DNA of 64,000 bases. Source: Gaertneriomyces semiglobifer. Its lineage: Eukaryota > Chytridiomycota > Chytridiomycetes > Spizellomycetales > Spizellomycetaceae. The notes beneath the pieces are model-generated. The model was not told the DNA's origin, made no database searches, and saw nothing but the letters and a program-made list of their open reading frames with translations. The stretch spans positions 744,001 through 808,000 of the forward strand of contig JAHLKF010000001.1 in NCBI GenBank assembly GCA_025558075.1, read 5' to 3'. Shown here piece after piece: positions 19,883 to 31,858 of the stretch; positions within the stretch are counted from its first letter, which is position 1, and each line of letters starts with the position of its first letter. Both the position numbers and the translations under genes were made by a program.

Positions 19883-21319
19883 ATGCGACTACATTTTACG
19901 GCATGGATTCTGCTGGGACTGCTACCGGGAGCCATTGGTGACTGTTGTTATACCGGTGTTTCCGATGTAAAGCCTGATGAGCCCGGAGTACGCCTCTTCA
20001 ACATCACCGTTCAGCCGGCCACACTGTCGGCAACGATTGCGGTGGAAGTTCATTTCTCACCATCGTACATCATGAACCCAGCGCAGCCGTACCGGGCACC
20101 GATTGGCACCGTTGCATGCCGCCATGTTGCGGAGAGCATTGTTAGCGATTTGGCTGGGCCTAATATCTTTCAATGTACGGCGATGGACGCCACTGGTGAG
20201 TATGTGGAAAGGAAGCTGCTTTCAAGAAACGAATCTCACGCATGAGTAGTTTTTTCGGCACAGTTCAACATGATGATACCCGCTGGTTCAGAAGACGTAC
20301 CCGCAACGGTCCACCTTCTTGACACGTCTAACCAGTACCAAGCATGCTCACAACGTGAAAAGTGCGAAGCCCCTGCAACTGGACCACCTAGTGACGAATT
20401 GCTGGATTTTGGGCCCCTGGGCCGGCGTCCCAAGTGGTTTGCTGTCGTGCTAGCAGCATGCGGTGGCTTGCTGCTTGCCCTCATCTGGTATTTATGGGTT
20501 TATTATCGCAATCAAGTAGCGGTTGATTCGGAGGACGGTAGTTCATCTCAGAAGCATTTGGTGGGCTCGATGGACTCGATGGGCTCAATGGAATCTGATA
20601 ACCAGGACCTCGGCCCGAAGCCTCTTCAGCGTGTTCCCACACTTCGCCAGGCGAAGTTGGAGGAAAAGTTTGGGCAAGAAGGCACATTGATTGGGACCAT
20701 CAAAGATAAAAACACGGTTCAGAGAAAAGGCACTTTGATGGAGCGCATTATTGCGAACGGGGACATCGGCCAGAATGGTGCCAACTATGGAAACCAGATG
20801 GACGTTGCCAGGGAAGGGGTCCCTGATAGTCCACTGCATCGCACACATTCAAAGGTGGAGAGAAATCCCAGTGTCAAATTGATCGACAGAGTGGCTTCCA
20901 TCTCGCAGCGGAATGCTGTAGCTGGAGCTACCATTGGTCGGCAAACTTCGGTTGTGCGGGACCGTCACGGGCTGAGCGTATCTACCGCCTCTCCTGAATC
21001 ACCCATACCTGCGCCACAATCTGCAAAACTGGTGCTTGATTCTGGCTGGGAAGCTTCTGGTTCCGTTCAGCGTCAAGGCACTCGAAATAGAACTGCAAAA
21101 GATGAGATGTCCAATCAACGACGGTTAGATGCCTCACATGAAGCGTTAAGCGCCATGACAGTTGCTTCGGAGGACGCTAGACGTACCCGTTCCAAGTCGG
21201 TCAAGCGGCAAGGAGAAACTGCAACTATTCGGCGAAGACCAACACATGAGCAACGGGAACTGGAGAAGCTTCGGAATGAGCTAAAGCTTTCGGGCATGTT
21301 CACAAATCCGCCAACCTAA
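19883..21319 (+). CDS. Hypothetical type I membrane protein
   Basis: Predicted 460-residue single-pass protein of unknown function. Exon 1 is 19883-20195 and exon 2 is 20250-21319, with a 54-nt GTGAGT intron. A signal peptide (MRLHFTAWILLGLLPGAIG) precedes a lumenal domain of about 150 residues with several cysteines and alternating hydrophobic strands, probably a beta-sandwich. One membrane helix follows (WFAVVLAACGGLLLALIWYL), then a basic, Ser-rich cytoplasmic tail of about 270 residues without recognisable domains. The tail contains short direct repeats (GSMDSMGSMES) and many possible phosphorylation sites. The start lies 133 bp from the divergent F-box/JmjC gene. It could be a surface receptor or scaffold, but I do not recognise a family. 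Confidence 0.65.
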
Positions 21320-21721
21320 TTAATTGCGTCCTCCTCAGCTTTGCTCACGCCGATCTCTGCAGACCGGTTTCATGAGTAGTATCGTACATCTCTATGAGCT
21401 TTACATGTTATGATAGAATAAGCAAATGTTTACAGTAAATCTCGCACATTTGTCGGGCGCGGGCCTTTGACGCGCCTTACTTCTGGAAAAAGTGACACCC
21501 GCCTTTGCGGGACAGAGATCAGCTGTCGAATAAGGTCTAGGATAGCCGCTCTGGCTAAGCTACAAGAGTGCCCTCTGATACTTGTGGTGGGTGATCGTTT
21601 CCACGCAGGTTTCTCATTTCATGTACTCCGGAGACGTCTGTGCTGAAGACCGAATAGGTTTAGGGAGTCATTTCACACGCCATTCGTGAGGACAAATGGG
21701 CCCATAACACACTGTTCAGTC
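21320..21721. other. Intergenic region
   Basis: About 400 bp between two same-strand genes. I see no gene. It presumably holds the terminator of the upstream membrane protein gene and the promoter of the Num1-like gene. Confidence 0.6.
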
Positions 21722-24700
21722 ATGATTTCCGAGAGAAGGCATAGATGGTCCGATACGGCCGATGTTTCGGACGAAAATGAAGGTTCGCGGGGCCATTCGG
21801 CAGTGGAAAGAAGCCCTGCTCAAAATCCTCATCCCACAGGAAAGAATCCGCAAGACCTACTGGCAGAAGTAGAACGGTTGCGAGAGAGTCTACATCAACT
21901 GGAAGATGCTGACAGGGAGGGTAGTGGTGGTGTTGAGACGACTCGTAATAGCGACCAGCTGCGTCGGAAGCAAAGCGAGGATATCCATTTGCCAGACACC
22001 CGAAAGGGTCCCTTAGAGTCTGTTGACAGAGACATCTCAACAAGTCCTAGTTCGTTGGTAGGAAAAGGGTGTGAATTGTAACTATCTGGGCCTTTGCTCA
22101 ATGTTCTTCCGTAGAAATCAAAATCGTTGCTGAGGGGCAAGCGGTTCGCGAAGTTGCAATCTTCTTGTCGGAATGTTGTGACTGGGAGTTCATTTGTGGA
22201 CCCGGCATTTGCCGCCGAAATTGATAGCAGTCTTTTGTCACTATGTCGCAGCCTTCAGTATCAACTGGAGACGGTGACTGATGAACGCCGAATTTTGCAG
22301 GAAGATACTGCTAAGCTGGAAGCAGAGATGCAGTCAATGAGACGGCAAACGTCCAAAGAAGTATCTGATCGGTCTAGATTGGAGGAGAGATCATGGGACT
22401 TGGAAATGGCGAACCAGCGTTTACAAGAACAGTTGGCTAAGTCCGAGGCGGAAAGCCGGAAGCTCAACGCGCGAGTGAAACATCTAGATAACGAATTGCA
22501 GGTTGTGAAGACGATGTATGCGGAAAAAGAAGCTGGGTTTTCTGCTCTAAAAGTTCGCTTGGACGCCGAGGTATCACGGTTGAGAAAGAAAGTTGCAACA
22601 TTAGCGAAGGAACGCCAAGAGCTTGCGACAAAGTATGAGGAAGTCCGTACTGAGTCAGAGAATATCTCGTTCCCGCGACAAACCGCTCCGTCTCCGCGAT
22701 CAGCAAATGCATTTCATTTGGAGATTGATACTCGTCCTGCGTCCCCATCGCCGTCATCCAATCTGCCGTCACCAGAACGATCCCCTTCGAAATCTCAATC
22801 CTTATTATTGATGGGCTCTTTATCATCCTCATTCAGTCTGGTACAGGAGGAACTTGCCGTAGCACATGAAGAACTTGCGGCGTTACGTGATAGGAACAAC
22901 CAGCTGTTGGATGAGAATTCCGAACTGCAACGTCTTCTCGCTCAGGCGCAGGAGACCGCAGAAGCTGTAAACGTCGACATCAACTTTGGCGATAGCATCG
23001 CCAGCACACAAGATGGGGAACCGCTCGATGCCTGCATATCAGACACTCCTGAGTTTTCCAGTTGGAAAGCTGAGGAGCTCGGATCGCGGACCGTGTATAA
23101 ACAGGAACCTCTTCGTATAGATAAGCCAACTGCGCGAAATCTTATGAACGAGTTTCAAGCCAGTGTTACCGTCACGGAGGACAACGCAGAGGGGCGGTTT
23201 ATACATAAGTCAACTGCACGAAATCTTATGAACGAGTTTCAAGCCAGTGGTGCCGTTACAGAGGACAACCCAGAGGGGCGGTTTATACATAAGCCAATTG
23301 CGCGAAATCTTATGAACGAGTTTCAAGCCAGTGATAACGGTACAGAGGACAACGCAGAGAGATGGCTCAATGAAGTAGGTCAAGCAAGTTCACCCTCATT
23401 GGCGTTAACGCCTTTGTCGTCATCTGAGCCACAAGGTTGTCGCGGGTCTGAAACCCGGGACGACCTGTGTAGCGCGATCAAAGTCGACGAGAATACCCCT
23501 GGCACGGCTGCTCCCAACGTGCTTACTGATACCCAGTTAGACCACAATCGTGCAGGCAACCAGGCGCACTTGACCCCACAGCAGGGCTTAGCTCACATAC
23601 GGGAAGCACCACATGGTGTGCTGCTTCAAGTACCATCTGTCCCGACCCCTGATACCAAGGTTGCCCTCTGCTTACAGAACGACGGCTCGCGAACTGGCGA
23701 ACCCGCTTCGTCCGAGTTACCGCTGCAAACGGCTCCAGCCATGATTCCAACGCAGCCTCGGAGACGTGCGACACAGCATGTTACTGAGGCTCAGACTGAT
23801 AATGCTATGCTTCTAACTGGAATCCGATCAGACATGTCTACGGATTACACGCCCGCCAGGCACGCGACGGATACCCGGCCGACGTTAGCGCGTGCAGCGT
23901 CTGCGCCTGATATCTACGTCGAACCATCCAACGCATCTGTACACTCGCCGATGACAATTCAACGACGCGAGATCAAGGGAACCGCCCGGAAAGCGTCCAT
24001 GCCGATCTCGGTCACGGAAACCATTCATTTACATTCGTCGCTACTCAAGCCATCCGACAGATTCGTTGCACATCCATGGAAAAAAGAGAGTCCCCTGCCC
24101 TGGCCCATGCCACCTCCTAAAAAGGTGGCCGGCATCCTGAATGTGTCACCCGTCACCGTGCCACCCTTACCCGCTGCTGCCGAGGAATCAAGGCGAAATC
24201 CTCTAGTCGACAGTGTTGCAATATCCGGTCCTAGTCTCCCTGAACCCGTTGTAGATGACGAGTTTACCCCGTCACGCTCACACCCTGTTAACGGACCAAC
24301 TGACGTGGAAAGACATGGGAAGAACACACATCATCGTCATAGACCTTTCAAGACCTTGGAGCCCGCCTTACACAGCAACGCGCTTATCCTAGGGGATGCT
24401 TGTGAGGAAGACTCGAATTCACGGAACAATGACTCGTCTCACGACAAAGGAGTTGAAAGCCTAACATATACCATGATTGGGAGCTGGGTACGTAGCTTAG
24501 AAAGACTCGGTTGCGTAGCACGTCAATCGATACATCTAACCGTTCTGTAGTTTCAAAAGTTCAATAGGCATGATCGTAAACCTCAACTCCGATATTTTTG
24601 GATAAATCCATACTCTAGAGCATTGAACTGGGCAGTGAAGCCTCCTAGTCAAGGGAAGAAAAGCATGCAAACCAAGACGGGTGAGTTGCCACTTTGTTCT

Positions 24701-25497
24701 TCTGCATTCAAATTGCAACTGACATTCGACTAGCTTTCATTGTATCCTTATCATGGGGCGATCCCGAACGACACAACAGGAATTATCCTCCTGGTCCAGA
24801 ACATGCCTTAATCGTTAAGACGCCTCACCGGAGTATCAAAATGGTACCAACCAGCTGGTACGATCATGAGCATTGGGTCGCAGGGCTGAAGCTTTTGCTG
24901 GAAAGATCGCACCGACCGCGCCCGCTGCACGAACAGTTTGGATTCACCGACAATGAAAGTCGTCAGGACTCGACAAGTGGGGCCCACCAACACTCGGAAT
25001 CGTCCCTGACGGCTGACAACCAGTTCGATCTGCGAGCGACGGCTAGAGATAGTGTAGAAGACGCTGTACCACCTTTTGTGGAAGATGTTCGCGAAGAAAT
25101 AGACACCGAAGACGTTCCCGACGCTGAGATGACCTTTGATGAGCTTGGTGGCACATTCCCTGCTACAGATCAGCCAGATGCGCCAACCTCGCATAATTCA
25201 CTCCTCACGTCGAGGAGGTCGTCAATCTGGGGGACCTTGAGCGGGAAGAGGCAAACGGCAGAGTCATCTCTCCGATTACCTGAGACAGAGTTCAAGCGCA
25301 AGCCATCACTCAGTGAGATGTTATTCAAACGTAGTGTTTCTGGCCTAAGCGGGACCCATAGCGCCCGCAACTCGATAGTCGTGGGTGCTGAGTACGATAG
25401 GTCGGAATTGCCAAATCATCATTCCAGCAGAAAGTTGAAGAGCCAGATGAGCATCGGCAATTTCACACCAAGTCAGCGTCATGTAGATAGCGCTTGA
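21722..25497 (+). CDS. Num1/Mcp5/ApsA-like cortical anchor with PH domain
   Basis: Predicted 1200-residue cell-cortex protein. Exons are 21722-22057, 22115-24487, 24551-24680 and 24734-25497, with introns of 57, 63 and 53 nt. Order: disordered start, long coiled coil (about 157-291), a Ser/Pro-rich middle, three near-identical 28-residue repeats, and a C-terminal PH domain (about 897-1006) split over three exons. The PH domain starts at MIGSW and contains RYFWINPYSRALNW, the pattern of the Mcp5-type PH domain that binds phosphatidylinositol 4,5-bisphosphate. Num1, ApsA and Mcp5 tether dynein (and mitochondria in yeast) to the cortex for nuclear movement. The tandem repeats recall those of yeast Num1 but differ in unit length. 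About 190 disordered residues follow the PH domain. Confidence 0.82.
23123..23374 (+). repeat. Three tandem 84-bp coding repeats
   Basis: Units begin at 23123, 23207 and 23291 and each encodes 28 residues with the core ARNLMNEFQAS. The DNA copies differ at only a few bases, so the array is young or homogenised. It lies inside the Num1-like gene between the coiled coil and the PH domain. Confidence 0.9.
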
Positions 25498-25782
25498 GTG
25501 AACCCTTCGCAAAGGATATTACCAGGCATTTGACGCTGGAGATGGCCCTACAACTGAGGATTCTTCAATCCGCCACATAAAGTATAGAGTAGAAATTATG
25601 TTCACGTGGTGTTCCTGCTGGATTGACTGCGTCAACAAACGCAATTACATGAGATGTATTAACAAATTAGTTAAGTGTCCTAATATGTATGGACAGCTCA
25701 GTTTTGCTGCAGGCGAGGAACTTTTCGTTCGTACTATCGGCAGATTGCCACCGTTTCGAACAGTAGGACCTCATCGCGGTTG

Positions 25783-27963
25783 TTAGCTATCGCTTTGTCC
25801 TGGCTGTGGGCCTTGTTGTGGCGGACCCAGGCCGCCAATGAGCGACTGAAAACTGGGTAAACTGACCCGCTCTTCTTCCTTAGGTCCCTTATCAGTCCGC
25901 TGGTGCTGATGCGGCGGTCGAACCTCCATCTGCGAAACTTGAACGGGCTGCTGACCTGTGTGCTCCGCGAGAGGTCTGTAAACGCCAACGTGCGGTGCGT
26001 AAACTGATTGTTGGGCGGCAGTAGTGTACGGGTGATGAATTGAACGAAGCGGGAAAAACGTGGTGGGGAGGAACCCAACGGAAGGGCGACGCGCGATATA
26101 TGATGGAATATTTGCGGGAAGTTGCGGAGGTTGGGCGTAATGGGGGTGTTGTGGCATTTGTTGTGCAGGCTGAGGTTGCTTCGGGCGACCTGGGACGAAA
26201 GGCGTGCTTTGTTGTAAAAGTTCGACCGAGCGAGATATTAGAGTAGGAACGTGTGGTACTGTCGCCGCTTGTTGTGGTGGTGGTTGAGGCACTGACCCTT
26301 GCTGCTGTTGTGGTGGCTGGAGGTGATATGGGTCGTCACTTCTGCCAAGTGATAAGAGGCCAACGGCAGCATCTTGGCGCTCGATGTCGTGCCGGGAATA
26401 CGACGGGTATGGGTAAGCCATCGGCATTTGCGTAGGTACTGCGACAGAATTTATCGACGTCACTTGGACCGAGCTTGCAGGAACAACGTAGCGGCTTCTA
26501 TCTTTACCATTTGCCGGAGTGGTAGCCTTCTCCTTCCCGACTCTCGTTTTGCGAGTAATCGCCTTTCTCCCTGGCTTCGTCTTCTTCTGCCGTTCCTTAA
26601 GTCCTTCCAATTCCTCTTCGAATAACAGTAGCTCCCGGTAGCGGCGGTCACCGGAAGCGTCTTTCAAAGGCTGGAATGCTGGAGGACCTGGAGGTGACGA
26701 CACCAGCAAAACGAAGTCCTTGGTGAAGTCCTGCTTGGCTTTGACTGGTAACTCCACTCGTCTACCTGCCACATCCTGTAGTTCTTGCAAAATCTCTTCA
26801 AATTCCCTTATGTTGACCTTCGGCAACGGTTGCCCTAGTCGAAGGCGTTTATTACTCTCGTCCGTTACTTCAGAAACCACATCGCGATAAATGTCTCGCA
26901 ACTCATCAATTCTTCTCTTGATCTTCTCTTTCAGACAGAGCCTCCGGTACTCGGCATTCTTAATTTCTTGGGTTACCGCGTGCGAAAACCCTACAACGCT
27001 GCGTCTCCAGAAGTCCATCAAGAAGGTATCGAAATCCGAGTCCAAAAACATTCGACGAGCAGATAGATCTCCAGAAGATGAAGTGCATTCTAGCGTCTCC
27101 GCTTGATACATCTTCTCTGCCTCATCTACCGCACGCTTTAAAGCGTCATGTTTTTCTTTGATGCTCCAAGCCTCAATGTTTTCTTCTCGCAAAACTCCGT
27201 TCAAGCACTTTGAAGCCCATAACCGTTTGCAATAATGAACAGCTCCCAAGGTGTTGACTTCTGATGGTGGATGCGTGGGTCCTTCCGCTCTATACACGCA
27301 AGTGCCCATAGTGAGAGCTTCTAATGGTCTTCCAACCACACCCCACGTCTTATCACCGGCATTGTTCGTGCTTCCCATGGCTACCAGCGCCCCAATGCCG
27401 TTAGGGACCAGATTCTGTAACCACGCTTGCTTGGCTATGTCCTCTACTGTAGGCTGTAAGGGGTTCTTTGCCGACTGTGTTCGAAACCAGCCGACACATT
27501 CTCGTCCGGTCTCTTCAAACTGTCTTACGGCGATCTTGATCCCGTCTGGATGTTCGGTACTGGTACCACTTATCAAAGTCGTTGAGTCCCGCATCACACC
27601 GTGTACTCTATCAACCAGTACGCCAATCTTCCACGCTCCCAACACCGGTACCCATATCTGTGATACGCTGCCTCCAAGATATCCAGAGCTTGGGAAGCGA
27701 GCATCTTGCAGAGCAGCATCGAGCAGAGCAGCATACGCTGTTCGGGTGAAAAGCACTAGTGGACTCGGCGTTGACGATTGATTCCCAGCAGACACTGCTA
27801 CGCTAGATGATGAAGAAACAGTCGGTGTGTCTGCCGTTGGCGTTTCATCAGATGGCCGGCTCATCCATTCCTTCAGAACAACAGGCAATTGCCTTGAATC
27901 TTTCGATACATGGTCCAAAGGAATCCACACCTCGTCTTTATCTTTTTTCTCTGTCTCCGTCAT
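25783..27963 (-). CDS. MPN-fold protein lacking the JAMM metal site (pseudo-deubiquitinase-like)
   Basis: Predicted 726-residue single-exon protein. Residues about 60-240 have the layout of an MPN domain: a helix with a GYLGG turn, a central GWF strand, and a D-I-x-x-Q helix start. Where an active JAMM enzyme has H-x-H-P after GW(Y/F), this protein has RTQS, so the zinc site is absent. Inactive MPN proteins such as Abraxas/ABRO1, Rpn8 or eIF3f serve as scaffolds for active partners. A charged, helical region (about 270-480), possibly coiled coil as in Abraxas, is followed by a basic patch (about 470-500) and a Pro/Gln-rich disordered tail with poly-Q. The family match is by eye and the exact relative is uncertain. 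Confidence 0.55.
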   Translation of the reverse strand: MTETEKKDKDEVWIPLDHVSKDSRQLPVVLKEWMSRPSDETPTADTPTVSSSSSVAVSAGNQSSTPSPLVLFTRTAYAALLDAALQDARFPSSGYLGGSVSQIWVPVLGAWKIGVLVDRVHGVMRDSTTLISGTSTEHPDGIKIAVRQFEETGRECVGWFRTQSAKNPLQPTVEDIAKQAWLQNLVPNGIGALVAMGSTNNAGDKTWGVVGRPLEALTMGTCVYRAEGPTHPPSEVNTLGAVHYCKRLWASKCLNGVLREENIEAWSIKEKHDALKRAVDEAEKMYQAETLECTSSSGDLSARRMFLDSDFDTFLMDFWRRSVVGFSHAVTQEIKNAEYRRLCLKEKIKRRIDELRDIYRDVVSEVTDESNKRLRLGQPLPKVNIREFEEILQELQDVAGRRVELPVKAKQDFTKDFVLLVSSPPGPPAFQPLKDASGDRRYRELLLFEEELEGLKERQKKTKPGRKAITRKTRVGKEKATTPANGKDRSRYVVPASSVQVTSINSVAVPTQMPMAYPYPSYSRHDIERQDAAVGLLSLGRSDDPYHLQPPQQQQGSVPQPPPQQAATVPHVPTLISRSVELLQQSTPFVPGRPKQPQPAQQMPQHPHYAQPPQLPANIPSYIARRPSVGFLPTTFFPLRSIHHPYTTAAQQSVYAPHVGVYRPLAEHTGQQPVQVSQMEVRPPHQHQRTDKGPKEEERVSLPSFQSLIGGLGPPQQGPQPGQSDS

Positions 27964-28246
27964 CCTTCTTATAGCACTGTTTAATGTGATCCAGCCTTAC
28001 ATGTGCAGTACATTGCCCTGCGAACGGAAAAATTATGCGCTGAACCCGCCGAGTTAATTTTATCTGGAAACTTAAACAGAAACAGCAAACAGCAGACGTC
28101 GAATAATAAAACCAGCAACGCAGGTTGGAATAGACAGCATTGTCCGAGTGGTGTTACTGCAAGATGATCAACGACGGGTCCCGGTTGATGTTCTGTCAAG
28201 CCCAGCGACCTCTGACAATAAATATATATGAAACGTATTCTACAGT

Positions 28247-31200
28247 CTACTCTACGCCGTTTATACTAGTTTCGCACTTAAACAACTGCATACCAAAGCC
28301 AACTACAGCTGTGCGGACTCGTACGCTGCTATTGCGGTTGCCGCGACCAGCTCCTCTTTGATTAACGCAAGCATCCATATCAGCAACGTCAGCAACATCT
28401 ACCCATGTTCCATGCACGAAATCGATTGACAAACTCGAATCTCCTACGCTGCAAAGTCGATACATATTGAGTCGCTGGTCGATGGATGTTGAAAGCAGCG
28501 TTTGACCTCCAAGCAGTTTGACTCCTATATAAGAATGAGAATTACACAGGGCGCTCACATTGATTTACCATCTCCCGAATCATGCTTACCGGTGATATTA
28601 GATGAATGTCCGCTGTCCAACCTTCCTTGGGAAAGCGTGTGAAGGGCAATGTGGGAGGGAGCACTCGATATGTCAAAAGCTAGCTTCAGCACGCAAAGGC
28701 CGTTGTCGTCTCCACCAGTGGCTATCTGAAGGCCTTGGTCCTCGACAATCATCACATCCAATGCATTTATGCCAGATTGATGCACAACCATATTCCATAT
28801 CGGCGTTGGAGATACTGCTTCTTCAACGTCATACCATCCCAGGTCCCAGATGGCTATTCGTCCATCGGTTCCGGCGGTTACCCCAAGCAATCGCTTATCC
28901 AGGGCAACGATCTTGGCTTTCAGCACACAGCGATTATGCCACCCACTGCTACCTGTCGATGTTAAGTTGCATCCATCATATTTCCAGGTTCGAATATATC
29001 CATCGGAATAAGCCCCGAAGATGATCCAGTCTTTTCCATTGAAGGCGAGGCAGACGTCCATTAATCTCACCTCCATCTCTTCCTGATACACCCTAGGTGC
29101 GTGGGAAACCTCTACGCACCGAAAACCACCGTCACCCGCTTCGTGCAACTTCCACAAGACCAATTCTTCGCGAGCACCTCCGGTCACCATAAGCAAATCA
29201 CCAGCTGAGGTCGTGCTATTTGAAATTGAAATGCCGCGTACTCCGCCAAAATGGCGCTTGACTGTCGCGGCTTTTGTCAGACGCCCAGAACTACTGCTCT
29301 CTGTACACCAGTAAAATCGAAGGACGCCATCTTCGCCGCTCGTAACTAACATTTTCGTCCCATTAATAGAGAAAAACCGTACAACGCGGCCTTCGATGCC
29401 CGCCGCGCCTTGTAGAATTTCATCACCACCGGCCTCGACACCCCATTCAATAGTGTAGACGTAGTGTTTGCGCAAATACGCGAACTTCAGGGCGCCGCTT
29501 TTCAAAATTCGTGCTTCCCACAGCCTATGCCCACCACCACAGTCTACCGCTGCCACCCGCTGCTTCCGCCTTTCATCAAAAACAAAGAATTGCTTGTCAA
29601 AGAATCCCGTCAACAAATGGGACACTTCGCCGCCAGCGTTCCGGCATCGAATTGCCTCAAGCCAACCTTTCGTGATTCGACTTCGGTAAATCCTCTCGAG
29701 TTCCCAGCAAGATGCTGTCCGATTGTCGTGAACCTGATACCGGCAGTAGAAGCCATCGCGACCCACACTTGCTATGATGTTGTCTTTCTCAATCACAACG
29801 CCGGTGACCGCTTGTTTGCCATGTACTCGTCGCGAAACACATTTGGGTTGGAGATTCACGGGAGAGGCACCCTTTGGACCCTCCAGAAGATGCCGTACGT
29901 CGTACATCGCAATTGCGCCCGCCTTAGAGCCAAATACGCAGATGTGCGAGACATGTGGAATGCAGCCGACATCCATTACCCAGAAGTGGTCTGGTAGAGC
30001 CATATCTGCGATATGGCTTACACGGAAACCGGCGTCGGTGTGGGTAATCGAGTAAACAAGAACCTCCGCGTGTGCTTCGGCAAAAACAAATAACAGCCAT
30101 TCCTTCTGGGTCAAGGTTCGTATCGCTATGTGTAACAACTTTCCAGTGCCCACTTGCCAGCGATGTTGCTCAACTAAGGGTTCGCTGTACGGGGTGATGA
30201 GAGTCAATGTCCCACTTTTACTTCCAGCCACTACTATCCGCCCACACTCTGATGCAGCAAAGGTCACGTAATGTTTGAACTCGGAAAGTTCCAAAATCAT
30301 CCTCGGCTCTGCGTTTTGACTACGAAGGAACACCCAGAACTGTCCAGCTTCTGTGCACGTCAACGCATCGTCCTCTCCCAGCAGCACAAATCCTTTAGTT
30401 ATAGTCCCGTCAATACCGATTTTGTTATGTGTAGCCTCTTCCGCAGCAATTTTCCAAAGTTTAATTCCAGAATCCCCACCGCCAGTAATAATTCTCTGTC
30501 CAACCGGATCGACGTCAACACTCCATATGTTCTTGCCTTCATGTCCTTCATAAACCCGTATACATTCCCTTGTGTTGATATCCCACAACCGACATGTGCA
30601 GTCCTCGCCAATGCTGACAAGCAAATTAGGAGAGTTCGGAACAAACTTCGCATTCCATACACGTGCAGCATGCCCAAAGAGCGTGATAGGAGCAGACTCT
30701 GGTGCTTGAGCATCTATTTGCCAAACTCGGGCAGTCCGATCATCGCTAACGCTGACGACTCTTCTCAGCTGTTCATCTACTGTCAGATTGAAGATTACGC
30801 CTTCGTGACCTCGTAGCCGCTTTTGGATATCACCAGCTCTTGGGCCAAAAACATCCCAGATCAAGATCTCGTTGAACACAGTCCCGACTATGATTTGCAA
30901 ACTCCCGTATGCATTACCCAGGAATCGCGCAGAGTACAGGATGCAGGGGATGATACACTTCTTGACATGGACGCGCTCGAGGGTGGCAAGCGAGTAGATT
31001 GCAACGCTGTTATGCGCGAAGCAAAGAGCGAGATGCGTTGGTTGGGCTGTCTACGCAAAGTAGCATTGTTCAATGCCATCAGTTCCTCAGGGATGGACAC
31101 ACCTCTAATCCGCACCTACCTCATCTTTGATCCATTGCACGTCCTTAACCCAATCCTGCATGAGTGGAAACGTTACTTTAACCTCACACGCAAAGCTTAT

Positions 31201-31701
31201 CGGAACAAGGCTTATAGACGTAGTGGTGTGAGATTTGTGCGGAGATACCAGCAATGTTTATCCCCGTAATACTAACCTTTCATCGTATTGAAACTTCATC
31301 TGCAAGATTTTTATCCATTTTCCCCCGCTGACAACAAGCTTAATCTCCGTAACATGCTCGTCAGTAGCTTCCGAACTTGCCCATAAGCCCATCACTCTGG
31401 CCGCTTCAAGGACTTTGGCGGTCCCTATGCATTTGTGTGCGTCACCATTCTGCCCCACATAGAACGCCTGGAGGAACGGGCCTGATCCGCACAGAGCAAG
31501 GCATGGCGACAGGAAGAGAAGAGAAGTAATGTGATTGTAGTGGAAGCGGGACGAAAACGAAACCTGCAAACGGTATCGCTTGTTAAAAAAGTTGAAGCGT
31601 GTCCACTCTGCATACACATATCTCACCTCATTGGCCACAGTATTGTCCGCCGCAACCTGTCCCATCATTTCCCTTCTTCCATATGTTATATCGTCGGTCA
31701 T
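28247..31701 (-). CDS. WDR6/Rtt10 (Trm734) WD40 protein, tRNA methylation cofactor
   Basis: Predicted 1063-residue WD40 protein, orthologous by pattern to human WDR6 and yeast Rtt10/Trm734, which partner Trm7/FTSJ1 for 2'-O-methylation of the tRNA wobble position. Exons: 31701-31627, 31563-31277, 31210-31120, 31050-28590 and 28524-28247. Characteristic stretches are DWVKDVQW followed by FAHNSVAIYSL, then GHEGVIFNL, SDDRTARVW, GHAARVW and SIGEDCTCRLWDI. The last exon continues the family C-terminus (STSIDQRLNMYRL, ADVADMDAC) after a 65-nt intron. The third exon's acceptor (TATAAG) is weak, and an alternative 15 nt further in keeps the frame. The ATG at 31701 is the likeliest start. The gene is divergent from FIT2 with 157 bp between starts. 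Confidence 0.88.
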
Positions 31702-31858
31702 CCCGGGTTGGTAGCGCCGCTCACCGTTGCGGACAGCTCGAGTTGAATCGGCGAACAAAAATTCGGCGCGAACTTTGTCATCGCGATGAACGTCAACATG
31801 CAACGCTTTCACCCCTAGCAAGCAGCCATTCTGCTATTGCAACAGTGATACTACAACG

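Noticed and set aside
29464..29997. 177-codon plus-strand frame inside the WDR6 gene
   Set aside because: It is antisense to well-conserved WD40 repeats.
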